A stretch of 64,000 nucleotides of DNA from Methylosinus sporium (GTDB lineage Bacteria; Pseudomonadota; Alphaproteobacteria; Rhizobiales; Beijerinckiaceae), in contig NZ_PUIV01000004.1 in NCBI RefSeq assembly GCF_003113265.1, positions 62,001 through 126,000 of the forward strand, written 5' to 3'. The notes under the pieces are model-generated. The model ran no database searches. It was given only the letters and a program-made list of their open reading frames with translations, and was not told the DNA's origin. How positions within the stretch are numbered: position 1 is the stretch's first letter; every line of letters begins with the position of its first letter. Positions 56,153 to 64,000 of this stretch are shown piece after piece. Both the position numbers and the translations under genes were made by a program.

Positions 56153-57031
56153 TCATGTCGTATAGCCTCCCCCTTTCGCGGGCCTGCGCCCCTCGATCAA
56201 GAGATACAGTCCGAAGCGATCCCCGAGCAGCCTGACCAGCGGACGCGGGTAGAACATCCAGGCGAGGCGCGCCGCCCATCCACGATAGCGACGGCTCGGC
56301 TTGATCTCCAACAAATCGCCGGGACCGAGGCGCGTCGTCACGACAACGGAATCGAATCCCACATCGGCGGCGAGCCTACGTCCTTCTGCGCATGTATAAG
56401 CCTTCGTGCCGGGGCTCTCCAAATGATTGAAAATCGCCGAACGCAATCCGAGCGCGATGCGTCCTTTCAACAAGCCATGCGCGACATACAGCATGATTCC
56501 AGTCCAGGAGGGAATGTGATAGATCATGGTCCGCATCACGCCGCCCGGCTTCAGAACGCGATAGGCTTCGCGATAAGCACGCTCCGTGTTCGGCGTGTGA
56601 TGCAACACTCCCCAAGAATAGACGATGTCGAAAGTTTTATCTTCGAACGGCAGAGCTTCGGCGTCGGCCGTTCTCAAAGTGAATCGGCTTTCGGATATCC
56701 CCTCGAGCCGGAGATGTTCCGCCGTGAGCGCGATCGCCGCCTCCGTCAGATCGACGCCGGTCGCATGGGCGGCATATCGACACCACTGCTCGAAATCCGT
56801 TCCCGCCCCGACGCCTATCTCCAGAATCTGGCGGCCATCCGCCTCCGGGAAGCGCGCAAAATCCAAAATATAAGGTTCGAGACGGATACGATTTTCTGCG
56901 ATCTCCCGAAACCATGCGAGCCGATCATGATCCTCGCCATATCGCGTCCCGCAGGTCTCCAATTCCCAATGATCTCGCACGCGAGCCTTCAATTCGCACC
57001 GCACGTCGCTGGATCCTTCGGTCGTCACCAT
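56153..57031 (-). CDS. Class I SAM-dependent methyltransferase
   Basis: A 292-aa protein with SAM motif ILEIGVGAGTDFEQWCRYAA, the acidic ATGVDLTE, and DIVYSWGVLHHTPNTERAYRE, typical of Methyltransf_11. The C-terminal third adds a membrane-proximal aromatic segment (SWTGIMLYVAHGLL, WMFYPRPLVRLLG). GGAGG five bases before the ATG at 57031 decides the start over an ATG at 57043. It lies 25 bp after the family 2 glycosyltransferase gene. Confidence 0.87.
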   Translation of the reverse strand: MVTTEGSSDVRCELKARVRDHWELETCGTRYGEDHDRLAWFREIAENRIRLEPYILDFARFPEADGRQILEIGVGAGTDFEQWCRYAAHATGVDLTEAAIALTAEHLRLEGISESRFTLRTADAEALPFEDKTFDIVYSWGVLHHTPNTERAYREAYRVLKPGGVMRTMIYHIPSWTGIMLYVAHGLLKGRIALGLRSAIFNHLESPGTKAYTCAEGRRLAADVGFDSVVVTTRLGPGDLLEIKPSRRYRGWAARLAWMFYPRPLVRLLGDRFGLYLLIEGRRPAKGGGYTT

Positions 57032-57056
57032 TGCATCCTCCATCCTCTCGTCGCGT

Positions 57057-58022
57057 TCACAACGCGATGCGGTGGCGTCGGCGAAGATGGTCGCGAAATG
57101 CATCGACTCCGTTCTCGCTTATGTAGCCGCGCGCTTCGTCGACCTTGGCGTCGATCAGGAGAAAATACCAAAGTCCGTGCAAAACATGGAACAAGAGGCC
57201 CTCGCGCCCGTCGAGAAAGCCAAATCTCAGGATGTAGCGATAGAAAAAATACAAGAGGCTGCGTAGATAGAGCGGCGCGCCGGCGAAGACGCGGTTGCGA
57301 AGGAAGCGCTTCCAACGCGCCTGGGCGTGAGCGTTGCGGTCGACGCGGTGGTCGATCGCGAACAGGCTATGCTCGCGATTTATGAAGTCCACCATCTGCC
57401 TTGTCGCGTATCGATTGTGCTTGTCTGTCCACCAATCAATGTCCTTCAGGCTGTGATCGACGAGATCGCCGCCTTTCACACGAATGGACCGCCCACGAGT
57501 CAACACGACGCGTTCATCCATCCAGCGTTGCTCGTAATAGCCCGCGCCGGAGCGCCACAAGCGGGTGAGCAAGGTGGAATAATAGCCGCCGAATCGGATC
57601 CAGCGATTACGAAAAACGACTTTGAGCTTCAGATCGAGACCGGTCACATCGTCGGGAAGCGCACTGAGACAATGTCGAAGCGTATCGATCAGCCCCGGCT
57701 CGAGATATTCGTCGGCGTCGAGCCGCAACACCCATTCCGTGGCGATGACGCAGCTCGATTGCGCCCATTGAAACTGCTCCGCTTGATTCTTGAACGCGCG
57801 TTGAACCACCTCCGCGCCGAGCCCGCGCGCGATCGCGACGGTTCGATCGGTGGAGAAGCTGTCGACCACGATGATGCGTTCGACCAGAGGCGCGATCCGC
57901 GTCAAGCAGCGTTCGATATGGACTTCCTCGTCAAAGGTAAGGATGATCGCTGTAATGGACAGCTTTCCCGCGCCGCGAGAAAATGACCCGCGCCCGTCTC
58001 GCGCCTCCTGAACGCAGCTCAT
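57057..58022 (-). CDS. Glycosyltransferase family 2 (WaaE/KdtX-like)
   Basis: A 321-aa GT-A enzyme. The N terminus has LSITAIILTFDEEVHIERCL and IIVVDSFSTDRT, the acidic DADEYLEP motif binds metal and nucleotide, and a C-terminal aromatic helix (LYLRSLLYFFYRYILRFGFL) should associate with the membrane. This pattern matches the WaaE/Lgt2B type of family 2. The ATG at 58022 overlaps the stop of the bi-domain oxidoreductase gene (ATGA). Confidence 0.9.
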   Translation of the reverse strand: MSCVQEARDGRGSFSRGAGKLSITAIILTFDEEVHIERCLTRIAPLVERIIVVDSFSTDRTVAIARGLGAEVVQRAFKNQAEQFQWAQSSCVIATEWVLRLDADEYLEPGLIDTLRHCLSALPDDVTGLDLKLKVVFRNRWIRFGGYYSTLLTRLWRSGAGYYEQRWMDERVVLTRGRSIRVKGGDLVDHSLKDIDWWTDKHNRYATRQMVDFINREHSLFAIDHRVDRNAHAQARWKRFLRNRVFAGAPLYLRSLLYFFYRYILRFGFLDGREGLLFHVLHGLWYFLLIDAKVDEARGYISENGVDAFRDHLRRRHRIAL

Positions 58023-60139
58023 GCCGAGATCGCGACAGGCGCGCCGATACGCAACGAGTCCTCGATCGCAAAGGTCGCCGCGGTCACGGCCACGAGCTCC
58101 ACCAACGGAATTGGCGGATCGCAATCGCCGCGCGTCGCTTCGAGAAATGCGGCGACGAGTCCGTGCTGTCCTTTGTCCTGCGCCCGCTTGGTGACGATGC
58201 TCTTTCCACCGTTGGTCACCGTCAGCCGTCGAAAATCGTCGAGCTGAATAACCCTGCCATCCGCGAAGGCCTCGACAAATTCTTTCGCCACGCCCGGATC
58301 GCCGATCGATGTGTAGATGATCGAGCCGGTCGAGCCGTCGGCGAAGCGAATGAGGATCGAAACGGCGTCGGCATGGTCGCGCGCTGCGATCGCCTGCGCC
58401 TCGATCGGAAGACTTCCCGACAGAAACGTGAGCGCGTCGACGAAGTGGCAGATTTCGCCGACGATACGCCCTCCCCCCTCCTCGCGCTGGATCCAGCTGT
58501 CGCCAGGAATCACGCCGGCGTTGATTCGATAGAGCATCACGAGAGGTCCGGTGCGCGGCTCCAACGCGGATTTCGCATCCCGTAGCAGCGGCGCGAAACG
58601 TCGATTGAAGCCGACTGTCAGCACGCCCGACGAAATCTCCGCCGCGGCGAGCACATCGGCCAGCCCAGGCGCATCGATCGCGAGTGGCTTTTCGCAAAAC
58701 ACATGCTTGCTGGCGCGAAGGCCGGCCGCCGTCAATGGCGAATGTGTGTCGTGCCTGGTCGCAATGAAAACGGTATCGGTATCGGGATCGTCCAACGCCG
58801 CCGCCGGATCGGTCGCCGCGACGGCGAATCCGTGCTTTTGAGCGGCATGTCCTGCGCTCACGCCGGTCGTCGTGACCACCGTGGTCAGCGACGTCTTGCC
58901 GACCTTGCGCACGGCGGGCGCGAGCACGCCTTTGGCGTAATTGCCGAAGCCGATGAAGGCGACGCCATTCGCCGCTTTGCGGGGAGGCGGCGCGAGCCGC
59001 AATCGTCTCTCGAACTGGCGCGCCTTCGGCTCGGGATATGTAATCAGGATCGCGAGATGGGGCGCTCCGCTGCCCATCAGCGAATAGGCCTTTTCCGCCT
59101 CTTCGATGCCGAAACGATGCGTCACGAGCCGCTTCGGCGTGACCTTTCCGTCGGCGACAAGGGCAAGAAATGTTTCCATATTGCGCTGCTCTGTCCAGCG
59201 CACATAGGAGAGCGGATAATCGACGCCGCTCTGCTCGTAGCTCGGATCGTGGCGCCCTGGACCATAGGACAAGGACAATTTCAATTCGAGCTCGCGCTTG
59301 TAGAAGGGTTCGCGATCGATCGTCATTCCCACCATGCCGACCACGACGATTCGACCTTTCAGGCGACTGATCTCCGCCGCGACATTGATCGGCTCATTGG
59401 ATTTGCTCGATGCGGTGAGGATCACCGCGTCGGCGCCGTAACCGCTCGTGAAACCACCCGCCGCCTCGCGCAGCCCGTCACGCACAGCAACGTCTGCCCC
59501 CAGCTCCTCCGCGAGCTTCACGCGGTCCGCATTGGGATCGAACCCCAGCACACGGCAACCATTGGCCTTCAGCAACTGCACTGTCAACAGGCCGAGCAGC
59601 CCCAATCCGATGACCACGATCCTTTCGCCGAGCGTCGGCGCAGCGAGCCGCACGCCCTGCAAGGCGATGGCGCCGAGCGTCACGAAGCTCGCATCCTCGT
59701 CGTCGACGGCGCCGGGGATCGCCGCCGTCAGATTTTTCGGCACAGCGTTGATCTCGGCGTGATTGGCGAACCCCGCACCTGCGCAGGCGATGCGATCACC
59801 GACGGCGTGTGCGCCGCCCCGACGTCCGATATCGATCACCTCGCCGGCCAGGCTGTAGCCGAGCGGAATCGGCGTGTCGAGCTTTGCGAACACTTTTTCG
59901 ATCGTCGGTCGCAGGCCGTCGCGCTGCACATTGTGAAGCACGCGGCGCACGAGATCGGGACGAGCGATCGCCTTGCCGGCGAGCGACGCCTTGGCGAGAT
60001 CGATCAGCTGCTTCTCGGTCCCGGAACTTATCAATGACACGCGCGTCGCCACCAGGACGCCACCCTCCGGCGCGCGTGGCGCAGGAACTTCGGCGATTCT
60101 CAGCGCGCCGGTTCGATAGTTTTGCTCGACTTGCTTCAC
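58019..60139 (-). CDS. Bi-domain oxidoreductase (zinc-type dehydrogenase plus Gfo/Idh/MocA)
   Basis: A 706-aa fusion. Residues 1 to about 370 are a medium-chain dehydrogenase (GYSLAGEVIDIGRR, then the NAD site VVIGLGLLGLLTVQLL). Residues about 385-706 are a Gfo/Idh/MocA-type domain (GVAFIGFGNYAKGVLAPAV, then CEKPLA). Such proteins are usually found beside a heparinase-fold protein in polysaccharide loci, as here. A role in sugar-nucleotide oxidation is likely; the substrate is unknown. The start lies 17 bp after the heparinase-like gene. Confidence 0.9.
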   Translation of the reverse strand: MKQVEQNYRTGALRIAEVPAPRAPEGGVLVATRVSLISSGTEKQLIDLAKASLAGKAIARPDLVRRVLHNVQRDGLRPTIEKVFAKLDTPIPLGYSLAGEVIDIGRRGGAHAVGDRIACAGAGFANHAEINAVPKNLTAAIPGAVDDEDASFVTLGAIALQGVRLAAPTLGERIVVIGLGLLGLLTVQLLKANGCRVLGFDPNADRVKLAEELGADVAVRDGLREAAGGFTSGYGADAVILTASSKSNEPINVAAEISRLKGRIVVVGMVGMTIDREPFYKRELELKLSLSYGPGRHDPSYEQSGVDYPLSYVRWTEQRNMETFLALVADGKVTPKRLVTHRFGIEEAEKAYSLMGSGAPHLAILITYPEPKARQFERRLRLAPPPRKAANGVAFIGFGNYAKGVLAPAVRKVGKTSLTTVVTTTGVSAGHAAQKHGFAVAATDPAAALDDPDTDTVFIATRHDTHSPLTAAGLRASKHVFCEKPLAIDAPGLADVLAAAEISSGVLTVGFNRRFAPLLRDAKSALEPRTGPLVMLYRINAGVIPGDSWIQREEGGGRIVGEICHFVDALTFLSGSLPIEAQAIAARDHADAVSILIRFADGSTGSIIYTSIGDPGVAKEFVEAFADGRVIQLDDFRRLTVTNGGKSIVTKRAQDKGQHGLVAAFLEATRGDCDPPIPLVELVAVTAATFAIEDSLRIGAPVAISA

Positions 60140-60156
60140 GCTATCTCCATTCGCTT

Positions 60157-61842
60157 CTAGGCGCCTACCGAATGCGACGACACGCGCAAAATGGTCGTAA
60201 TTTCGCTACGATCCGATCCGAGTCGCACGCGCAGTCGCCTCGTTTCGCGCTCGCACCCCATGTCGGGCCACCACACCGCTCTTTCGATCTCGATTTTCTG
60301 CGCGCAGCTCATGAGAATCTCGATTCCGCCGCGCCTGATGCGCGCGCCATCGTCAGCAACTTCCGCCTGCGCCTCTGGATGCAGGAGAAAGCCGAGCGCC
60401 GCCGCTCGTTTCGAGAACGGCTCGATTCGATCACGAATGACGACCTCGCTCGACCTCACCGACAAACGACGGACATGGATGGGGCCGGCGGGAAGGTTCG
60501 CGAAGCCATTGTGCGATCCCTCGAGGACGAAGCGGTCCTTTGTCCTATCGTAGAATCGCACGTTCACATCAGGTCGGCGGCCACATCGAAAGGCGCTGAA
60601 AAAATCGGCCTGATCGGCGTTCTCGAAACAAAGAGTGTTGTGATTGGCGGCCGAGCGTGCGCGCCGGCGTTTCTCGCCCGCGACATATTCGAAGACACCT
60701 TGATCGACGAAGATGCGCTCGCCTGCGACCGACCATTCGAAACTGCCGATGTCTCCATGGGCGTGGGCCGGCAGATCATCCGGACCGATGCGGCCGAAAT
60801 CCGCGACGAAATAATCCGCGCCATTGCGCAGGCCGAAGTAGCCGGCCTGCGGATAGGCGAAAACGCGTTGCGGCGTCGGTCGGCTGCCGAACAATCGCGC
60901 ATAGACCTCGAGACATTCACCGGGCTCATATGACATGGACAGTCCGGCGTCGTTGAACAAGGCGACGCCGCCGTCTGGATGCGCCAAATCGGCGGTGGCC
61001 TGCGCCATTCGTTCTAGCGCCTCGTCGATTCGGCCGGTCGATGGACCCACGCCGAGAGCGCGCCGGCACTCGAGAACATCAGCGAAGACCTGACAATGAT
61101 AGGATGGCGAGCGTTCATAATGTACGCCGTCGAGTGGGATTTGCCGCGCCAATTCGTCGATCAGCAAACGCGTCCCAAGCGCACGCCAGCGGTCGGCCAT
61201 CGGACCCGCGAAAAATGCAGAGGCCCAGATCAGCGCCTTGATATTCTTCACGAGGTGATTGCCGCCGAGGTCCGTTTCGAGATTCTTCTCGAGATGGCAA
61301 ATTTGGCTCGCCAAAGATGTGATCAACGGCGCCGCGGCTTCGGAGAGGCAGAGGCGCCGGGCGGCGAGCTGTTGCATCCAGACGACGACCCGCAACGAAA
61401 GAGAATAGCTGTTCCAGCTGTCCTTCCAGCACTCGGGTTCGTCTCCGAGATTGCCGCCGATCCACTGGCGCGCCAAATCTGTGAAGAGCGCGTCATCGAC
61501 CTCCTCGAGATATTCCATATAGTGCAGATTCATCCGCCAGAGCTGACTGGCGGAGTCTTCACGCCGCCAGCGCCAATCGACTTCCGGCCCCGTCTCGAAC
61601 GACTGCCCGAGAAATATGAGCAGAAACTTGTCGCCGACGCGCTCGAGCCGTCCATGCCTCGGAGCGAACAGAGGGAGTGGAGGTCTCGCCGCGAGCGGCG
61701 GAACGACGACGGGCGCTGGCGACCTCCTTGGAGCCCGGCGCCGTAGATCCCTTTCTATGCGACTCACCAGCTTGCGAAGAGGGACGCGTCGTCCGAAGGC
61801 GATCGCGCGCGTCATTTTCTGGAAGGGACCGACATCTTTCAT
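60157..61842 (-). CDS. Heparinase II/III family (alginate-lyase-fold) protein
   Basis: A 561-aa protein with an N-terminal alpha-toroid (LHYMEYLEEVDD, then CWKDSWNSYSLSLRVVVWM, then NHLVKNIKALIWA) and a C-terminal beta-sandwich with DDLPAHAHGDIGSFEW and AANHNTLCFEN, the heparinase II/III arrangement. Candidate catalytic Asn, Tyr and His residues lie in GGNHLVKN, ERSPSYHCQ and HAHGD. No signal peptide is evident, so in these loci it may act on uronic-acid sugars inside the cell, or be exported in an unrecognised way. Stop and start overlap the glycosyltransferase gene (ATGA). Confidence 0.87.
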   Translation of the reverse strand: MKDVGPFQKMTRAIAFGRRVPLRKLVSRIERDLRRRAPRRSPAPVVVPPLAARPPLPLFAPRHGRLERVGDKFLLIFLGQSFETGPEVDWRWRREDSASQLWRMNLHYMEYLEEVDDALFTDLARQWIGGNLGDEPECWKDSWNSYSLSLRVVVWMQQLAARRLCLSEAAAPLITSLASQICHLEKNLETDLGGNHLVKNIKALIWASAFFAGPMADRWRALGTRLLIDELARQIPLDGVHYERSPSYHCQVFADVLECRRALGVGPSTGRIDEALERMAQATADLAHPDGGVALFNDAGLSMSYEPGECLEVYARLFGSRPTPQRVFAYPQAGYFGLRNGADYFVADFGRIGPDDLPAHAHGDIGSFEWSVAGERIFVDQGVFEYVAGEKRRRARSAANHNTLCFENADQADFFSAFRCGRRPDVNVRFYDRTKDRFVLEGSHNGFANLPAGPIHVRRLSVRSSEVVIRDRIEPFSKRAAALGFLLHPEAQAEVADDGARIRRGGIEILMSCAQKIEIERAVWWPDMGCERETRRLRVRLGSDRSEITTILRVSSHSVGA

Positions 61843-63143
61843 CGATCCGCAATCCTTTCCAGCGCGACGCGGCGTCGCCGGGCGCCAGATCGAGCCGTAG
61901 CGATCGCATCATTGAGCACATCGATATATTTCGCGGCCAACTCGGCGCGATCGAAGTGCCGTCGCACATGCGCATAGCCGGCGGCGCCGAGCCGCTTCGC
62001 CAATTCACGATCCTGCGAGAGCCGCATCACGGCCGCCGCCAGTTCCTCGGGGCTCTCTGGAGTGATCGCGACTCCAGCGCCAGCCTCCTCCAGAAGCGTG
62101 CAGGCTTCGCCTTCCACTCCGAGAATGATAGGTCGACGCATCGCCATGGCCTCGAACATTTTGGATGGCAACACGGTCCTGAACAGATCGTCTCGACGAA
62201 GAACGATGAGGCTCGCATCAATGGCCTCCCAAACCCCCGGCATCGCCTCCTTGGGCTGCTGCCCGAGCATTACGACATTGCTCAATTGCTTCTCGTCCCT
62301 GATCTTCTGCAAATGGCGCCGCGCCGCTCCGTCGCCGACCAGGAGAAACGCGATCTGCGGGCGATCTCGAAGGATTTCGGCCGCATCCAGCACGGTTTCC
62401 AAACCATGCGCCATCCCATGCGTCCCGACATAGGCGGCCACGAAGCAGTTTTGGAGCCCGAGGCGTCGCTTGACGTCGCTTGCTCCCTCCGAAGGCGTGA
62501 AGCGCGTGAGATCGGCGCCATTCTTGATCACCGATATCTTTTCGGGAGTCCCACATCGCGACGAAATGTGCGAGACGAAGGACTCGGTCACGGAAACGAT
62601 CCGGTCTGCGCGACGATAAGCGATCCGCTCCAGCCACTCCAGACAACGCACGACGACGCCTTTGCGTATCGCCCCGACAGCGACGATGCTCTCCGGCCAC
62701 AAATCTCTGATCTCGAGCACCCAGGGCGTGCGTTTGAAAGTCTGCGCCACCAGGCCGATCAGACCACAAAAGAATTGCGGGGATGTCGTGACGACGACAT
62801 CGGGGCGCCCGAGCCAGAACATCGCCAAGCTGGCCGACGCCGCATAGGAGAGATAATTGATCGTGCGCAGCATGACGCCTTCATTGGCTGCGATGCAGGT
62901 CCACACTCGGACGACGCGCACCCCATCGACCGTCTCGCTCTGATAGAGCGCGTTCCTGTGGCCAGGATAAAGTCGGCCCTCCGGATGGTTGGGGGCGCAT
63001 GTGACCACGACGACATCGTGTCCGCTGCGGGCCCAAACGCGCGCATGTTCCGCGGTCCGGGACGCCGGCGCATTAACTTCCGGGGGATAGTAATGGGTGA
63101 AGAACATGATGCGCACGTCGTGATCTCGCAATATGCCATTCAC
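61839..63143 (-). CDS. Glycosyltransferase family 4 (WbuB-like)
   Basis: A 434-aa GT-B enzyme. It has RIMFFTHYYPPEVNAPASRTAEH near the start, WVLEIRDLWPESIVAVGA, VSVTESFVSHI, VIKNGADLTRFTP, and a C-terminal FRTVLPSKMFEAMAMRRPIILG. These are the marks of WbuB/WcaI-type enzymes that commonly add N-acetyl-fucosamine-type or similar sugars to O-antigen units. The start is GTG at 63143, overlapping the wecB stop (GTGA); no nearby ATG fits better before the first strand. Confidence 0.9.
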   Translation of the reverse strand: MNGILRDHDVRIMFFTHYYPPEVNAPASRTAEHARVWARSGHDVVVVTCAPNHPEGRLYPGHRNALYQSETVDGVRVVRVWTCIAANEGVMLRTINYLSYAASASLAMFWLGRPDVVVTTSPQFFCGLIGLVAQTFKRTPWVLEIRDLWPESIVAVGAIRKGVVVRCLEWLERIAYRRADRIVSVTESFVSHISSRCGTPEKISVIKNGADLTRFTPSEGASDVKRRLGLQNCFVAAYVGTHGMAHGLETVLDAAEILRDRPQIAFLLVGDGAARRHLQKIRDEKQLSNVVMLGQQPKEAMPGVWEAIDASLIVLRRDDLFRTVLPSKMFEAMAMRRPIILGVEGEACTLLEEAGAGVAITPESPEELAAAVMRLSQDRELAKRLGAAGYAHVRRHFDRAELAAKYIDVLNDAIATARSGARRRRVALERIADR

Positions 63144-64000
63144 GCCGGCAATAGAGCGTGTCTACCGCCGAGATGAGCATCGATCGCCGCAACAATTCGT
63201 TCCGCCGCCTTGCCGTCCCACATCGGCGGAATCTGTCCCCTCTTTCCGCCGCCCGCGAGCGTATCGTCGACCGCGCTCGCGAGCGCCTCGATGGATGTTC
63301 CCACCAGAATATTCGTTCCCTGCTGGACCGTGACGGGACGCTCGGTGCTGTCGCGCACCGTCAGACAGGGAATCCCGAGCGCTGTGGTCTCCTCCTGGAC
63401 GCCGCCGCTGTCCGTGATCACGAAACGCGCCTCCTTCATCAATCCAATCGCACGAAGATAGCTGAGCGGCGGCGTGACGATGATGGAGGACGTCAGCAGC
63501 AGCGCATCGAGCCCCGCGCTCTCGATCATCGCCCTGGTGCGAGGATGCAACGCGAAAACGAGCGTGATCTTCCGCGCTATGCGCGCCAATGCGTTCAACA
63601 GTGATTCGAGCCTTTCGGGGTCGTCCACATTGGAGGGACGATGAAGGGTCACAAAGGCGAATCCGAGCGCCGCCGCCTGCTCGCTCAGCGCGGGGTCCGC
63701 TCCCGCTCCCGACAGCGTCGAACGCACGGGAGCCGCTCTCGTCGAGCAGGCACGCAGAGTGTCGATCATTACATTGCCGACGAAGACGATGCGCCGAGGC
63801 GAGACGCCTTCGGAAATCAGATTGTCGATTGCGGACTGCTCGCTCGTGAACAGCAAATCGGAAAGCCTGTCGACGACGAGACGATTGACTTCCTCCGGCA
63901 TCGAGCGATCTCCGCTGCGCAGCCCTGCCTCGACATGTGCGAGCGGAATGCCGAGCTTGGCGGCGACGAGAGCCGCCGCCAGCGTCGAATTCACGTCGCC
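63140..64000 (-). CDS. wecB: UDP-N-acetylglucosamine 2-epimerase (partial, N terminus beyond right edge)
   Basis: The visible 286 codons cover the middle and C-terminal part of the non-hydrolysing UDP-GlcNAc 2-epimerase, which makes UDP-ManNAc for surface polysaccharides. Seen are GDVNSTLAAAL at the edge, AHVEAGLRSGDRSMPEE, ALHPRTRAM, ITDSGGVQEETTALG and RDSTERPVTVQQGTN, all family active-site segments. The ManNAc dehydrogenase (WecC), a frequent neighbour, is not in the window. Confidence 0.92.
   Translation of the reverse strand, partial: GDVNSTLAAALVAAKLGIPLAHVEAGLRSGDRSMPEEVNRLVVDRLSDLLFTSEQSAIDNLISEGVSPRRIVFVGNVMIDTLRACSTRAAPVRSTLSGAGADPALSEQAAALGFAFVTLHRPSNVDDPERLESLLNALARIARKITLVFALHPRTRAMIESAGLDALLLTSSIIVTPPLSYLRAIGLMKEARFVITDSGGVQEETTALGIPCLTVRDSTERPVTVQQGTNILVGTSIEALASAVDDTLAGGGKRGQIPPMWDGKAAERIVAAIDAHLGGRHALLPA

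Noticed and set aside
27682-64000. PEP-CTERM/exosortase-linked EPS system
   Set aside because: The mix of asparagine-synthase-like proteins and a Wzc-type kinase recalls such loci, but no exosortase, PrsK/PrsR or PEP-CTERM sequence is present.
1-64000. Mobile elements, CRISPR arrays, tRNA or rRNA genes
   Set aside because: I found no transposase, integrase, spaced direct repeats or cloverleaf sequence. The palindromes at 2107-2231 are the only dispersed-type repeat seen.

Overview
The window is GC-rich chromosomal DNA from an alphaproteobacterium, most likely of the order Hyphomicrobiales. The signs are strong GC bias at third codon positions, a complete ccoNOQP-ccoGHIS set in the alphaproteobacterial (fixNOQP-fixGHIS) order, an FNR/FixK-type box and a DUF4175/TIGR02302 protein. 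A Methylocystaceae-type methanotroph would fit, but no gene here proves the genus. I see no rRNA, tRNA, CRISPR array, insertion sequence or prophage gene.

Region 1 (1-13283, minus strand) is a three-gene envelope unit: a 1,702-aa secreted beta-rich protein, a bacterial alpha-2-macroglobulin with an intact CTEQ thioester, and penicillin-binding protein 1C, which runs off the left edge. Each junction is a 4-base ATGA overlap. A cluster of palindromes of REP type lies inside the reading frame of the PBP1C N terminus.

Region 2 (13600-14704, plus) holds two small exported SH3b-like proteins that look like diverged duplicates. Region 3 (14923-24055, plus) is the cbb3 oxidase operon: structural genes ccoN, ccoO, ccoQ, ccoP; maturation genes ccoG, ccoH, ccoI, ccoS; and a ninth, translationally coupled MFS gene whose Met/His motifs match the spacing of the copper importer CcoA. 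An FNR/FixK box lies at about -41.5 from a plausible -10 element. Region 4 (24227-27688, plus) has a DUF4175 membrane protein and two small exported or membrane proteins.

Region 5 (27682-64000) is a large exopolysaccharide/capsule locus. The export and control operon (minus strand, from about 33556) encodes a CpsB-like phosphatase, a Wza-like lipoprotein, a Wzc-like tyrosine kinase with a (Gly-Tyr)7 tail, a J-domain protein and a membrane-anchored helical-repeat protein. Across a T-rich intergenic region are a Wzy-like polymerase/ligase and a CgeB-like glycosyltransferase on the plus strand. From the right edge back to 36762 runs a long minus-strand biosynthetic series: WecB, glycosyltransferases, a heparinase-fold lyase, a bi-domain oxidoreductase, SAM methyltransferases, an aldo/keto reductase, a GMC oxidoreductase, three asparagine-synthase-like amidotransferases, a Wzx flippase, a second Wzy-like protein, two acyltransferases and an FkbM methyltransferase. 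Many neighbours overlap by ATGA or GTGA. Together they could build, decorate, flip, polymerise and export one or two amidated, acylated and methylated heteropolysaccharides. The sugar-1-phosphate transferase that would start synthesis is not in the window.
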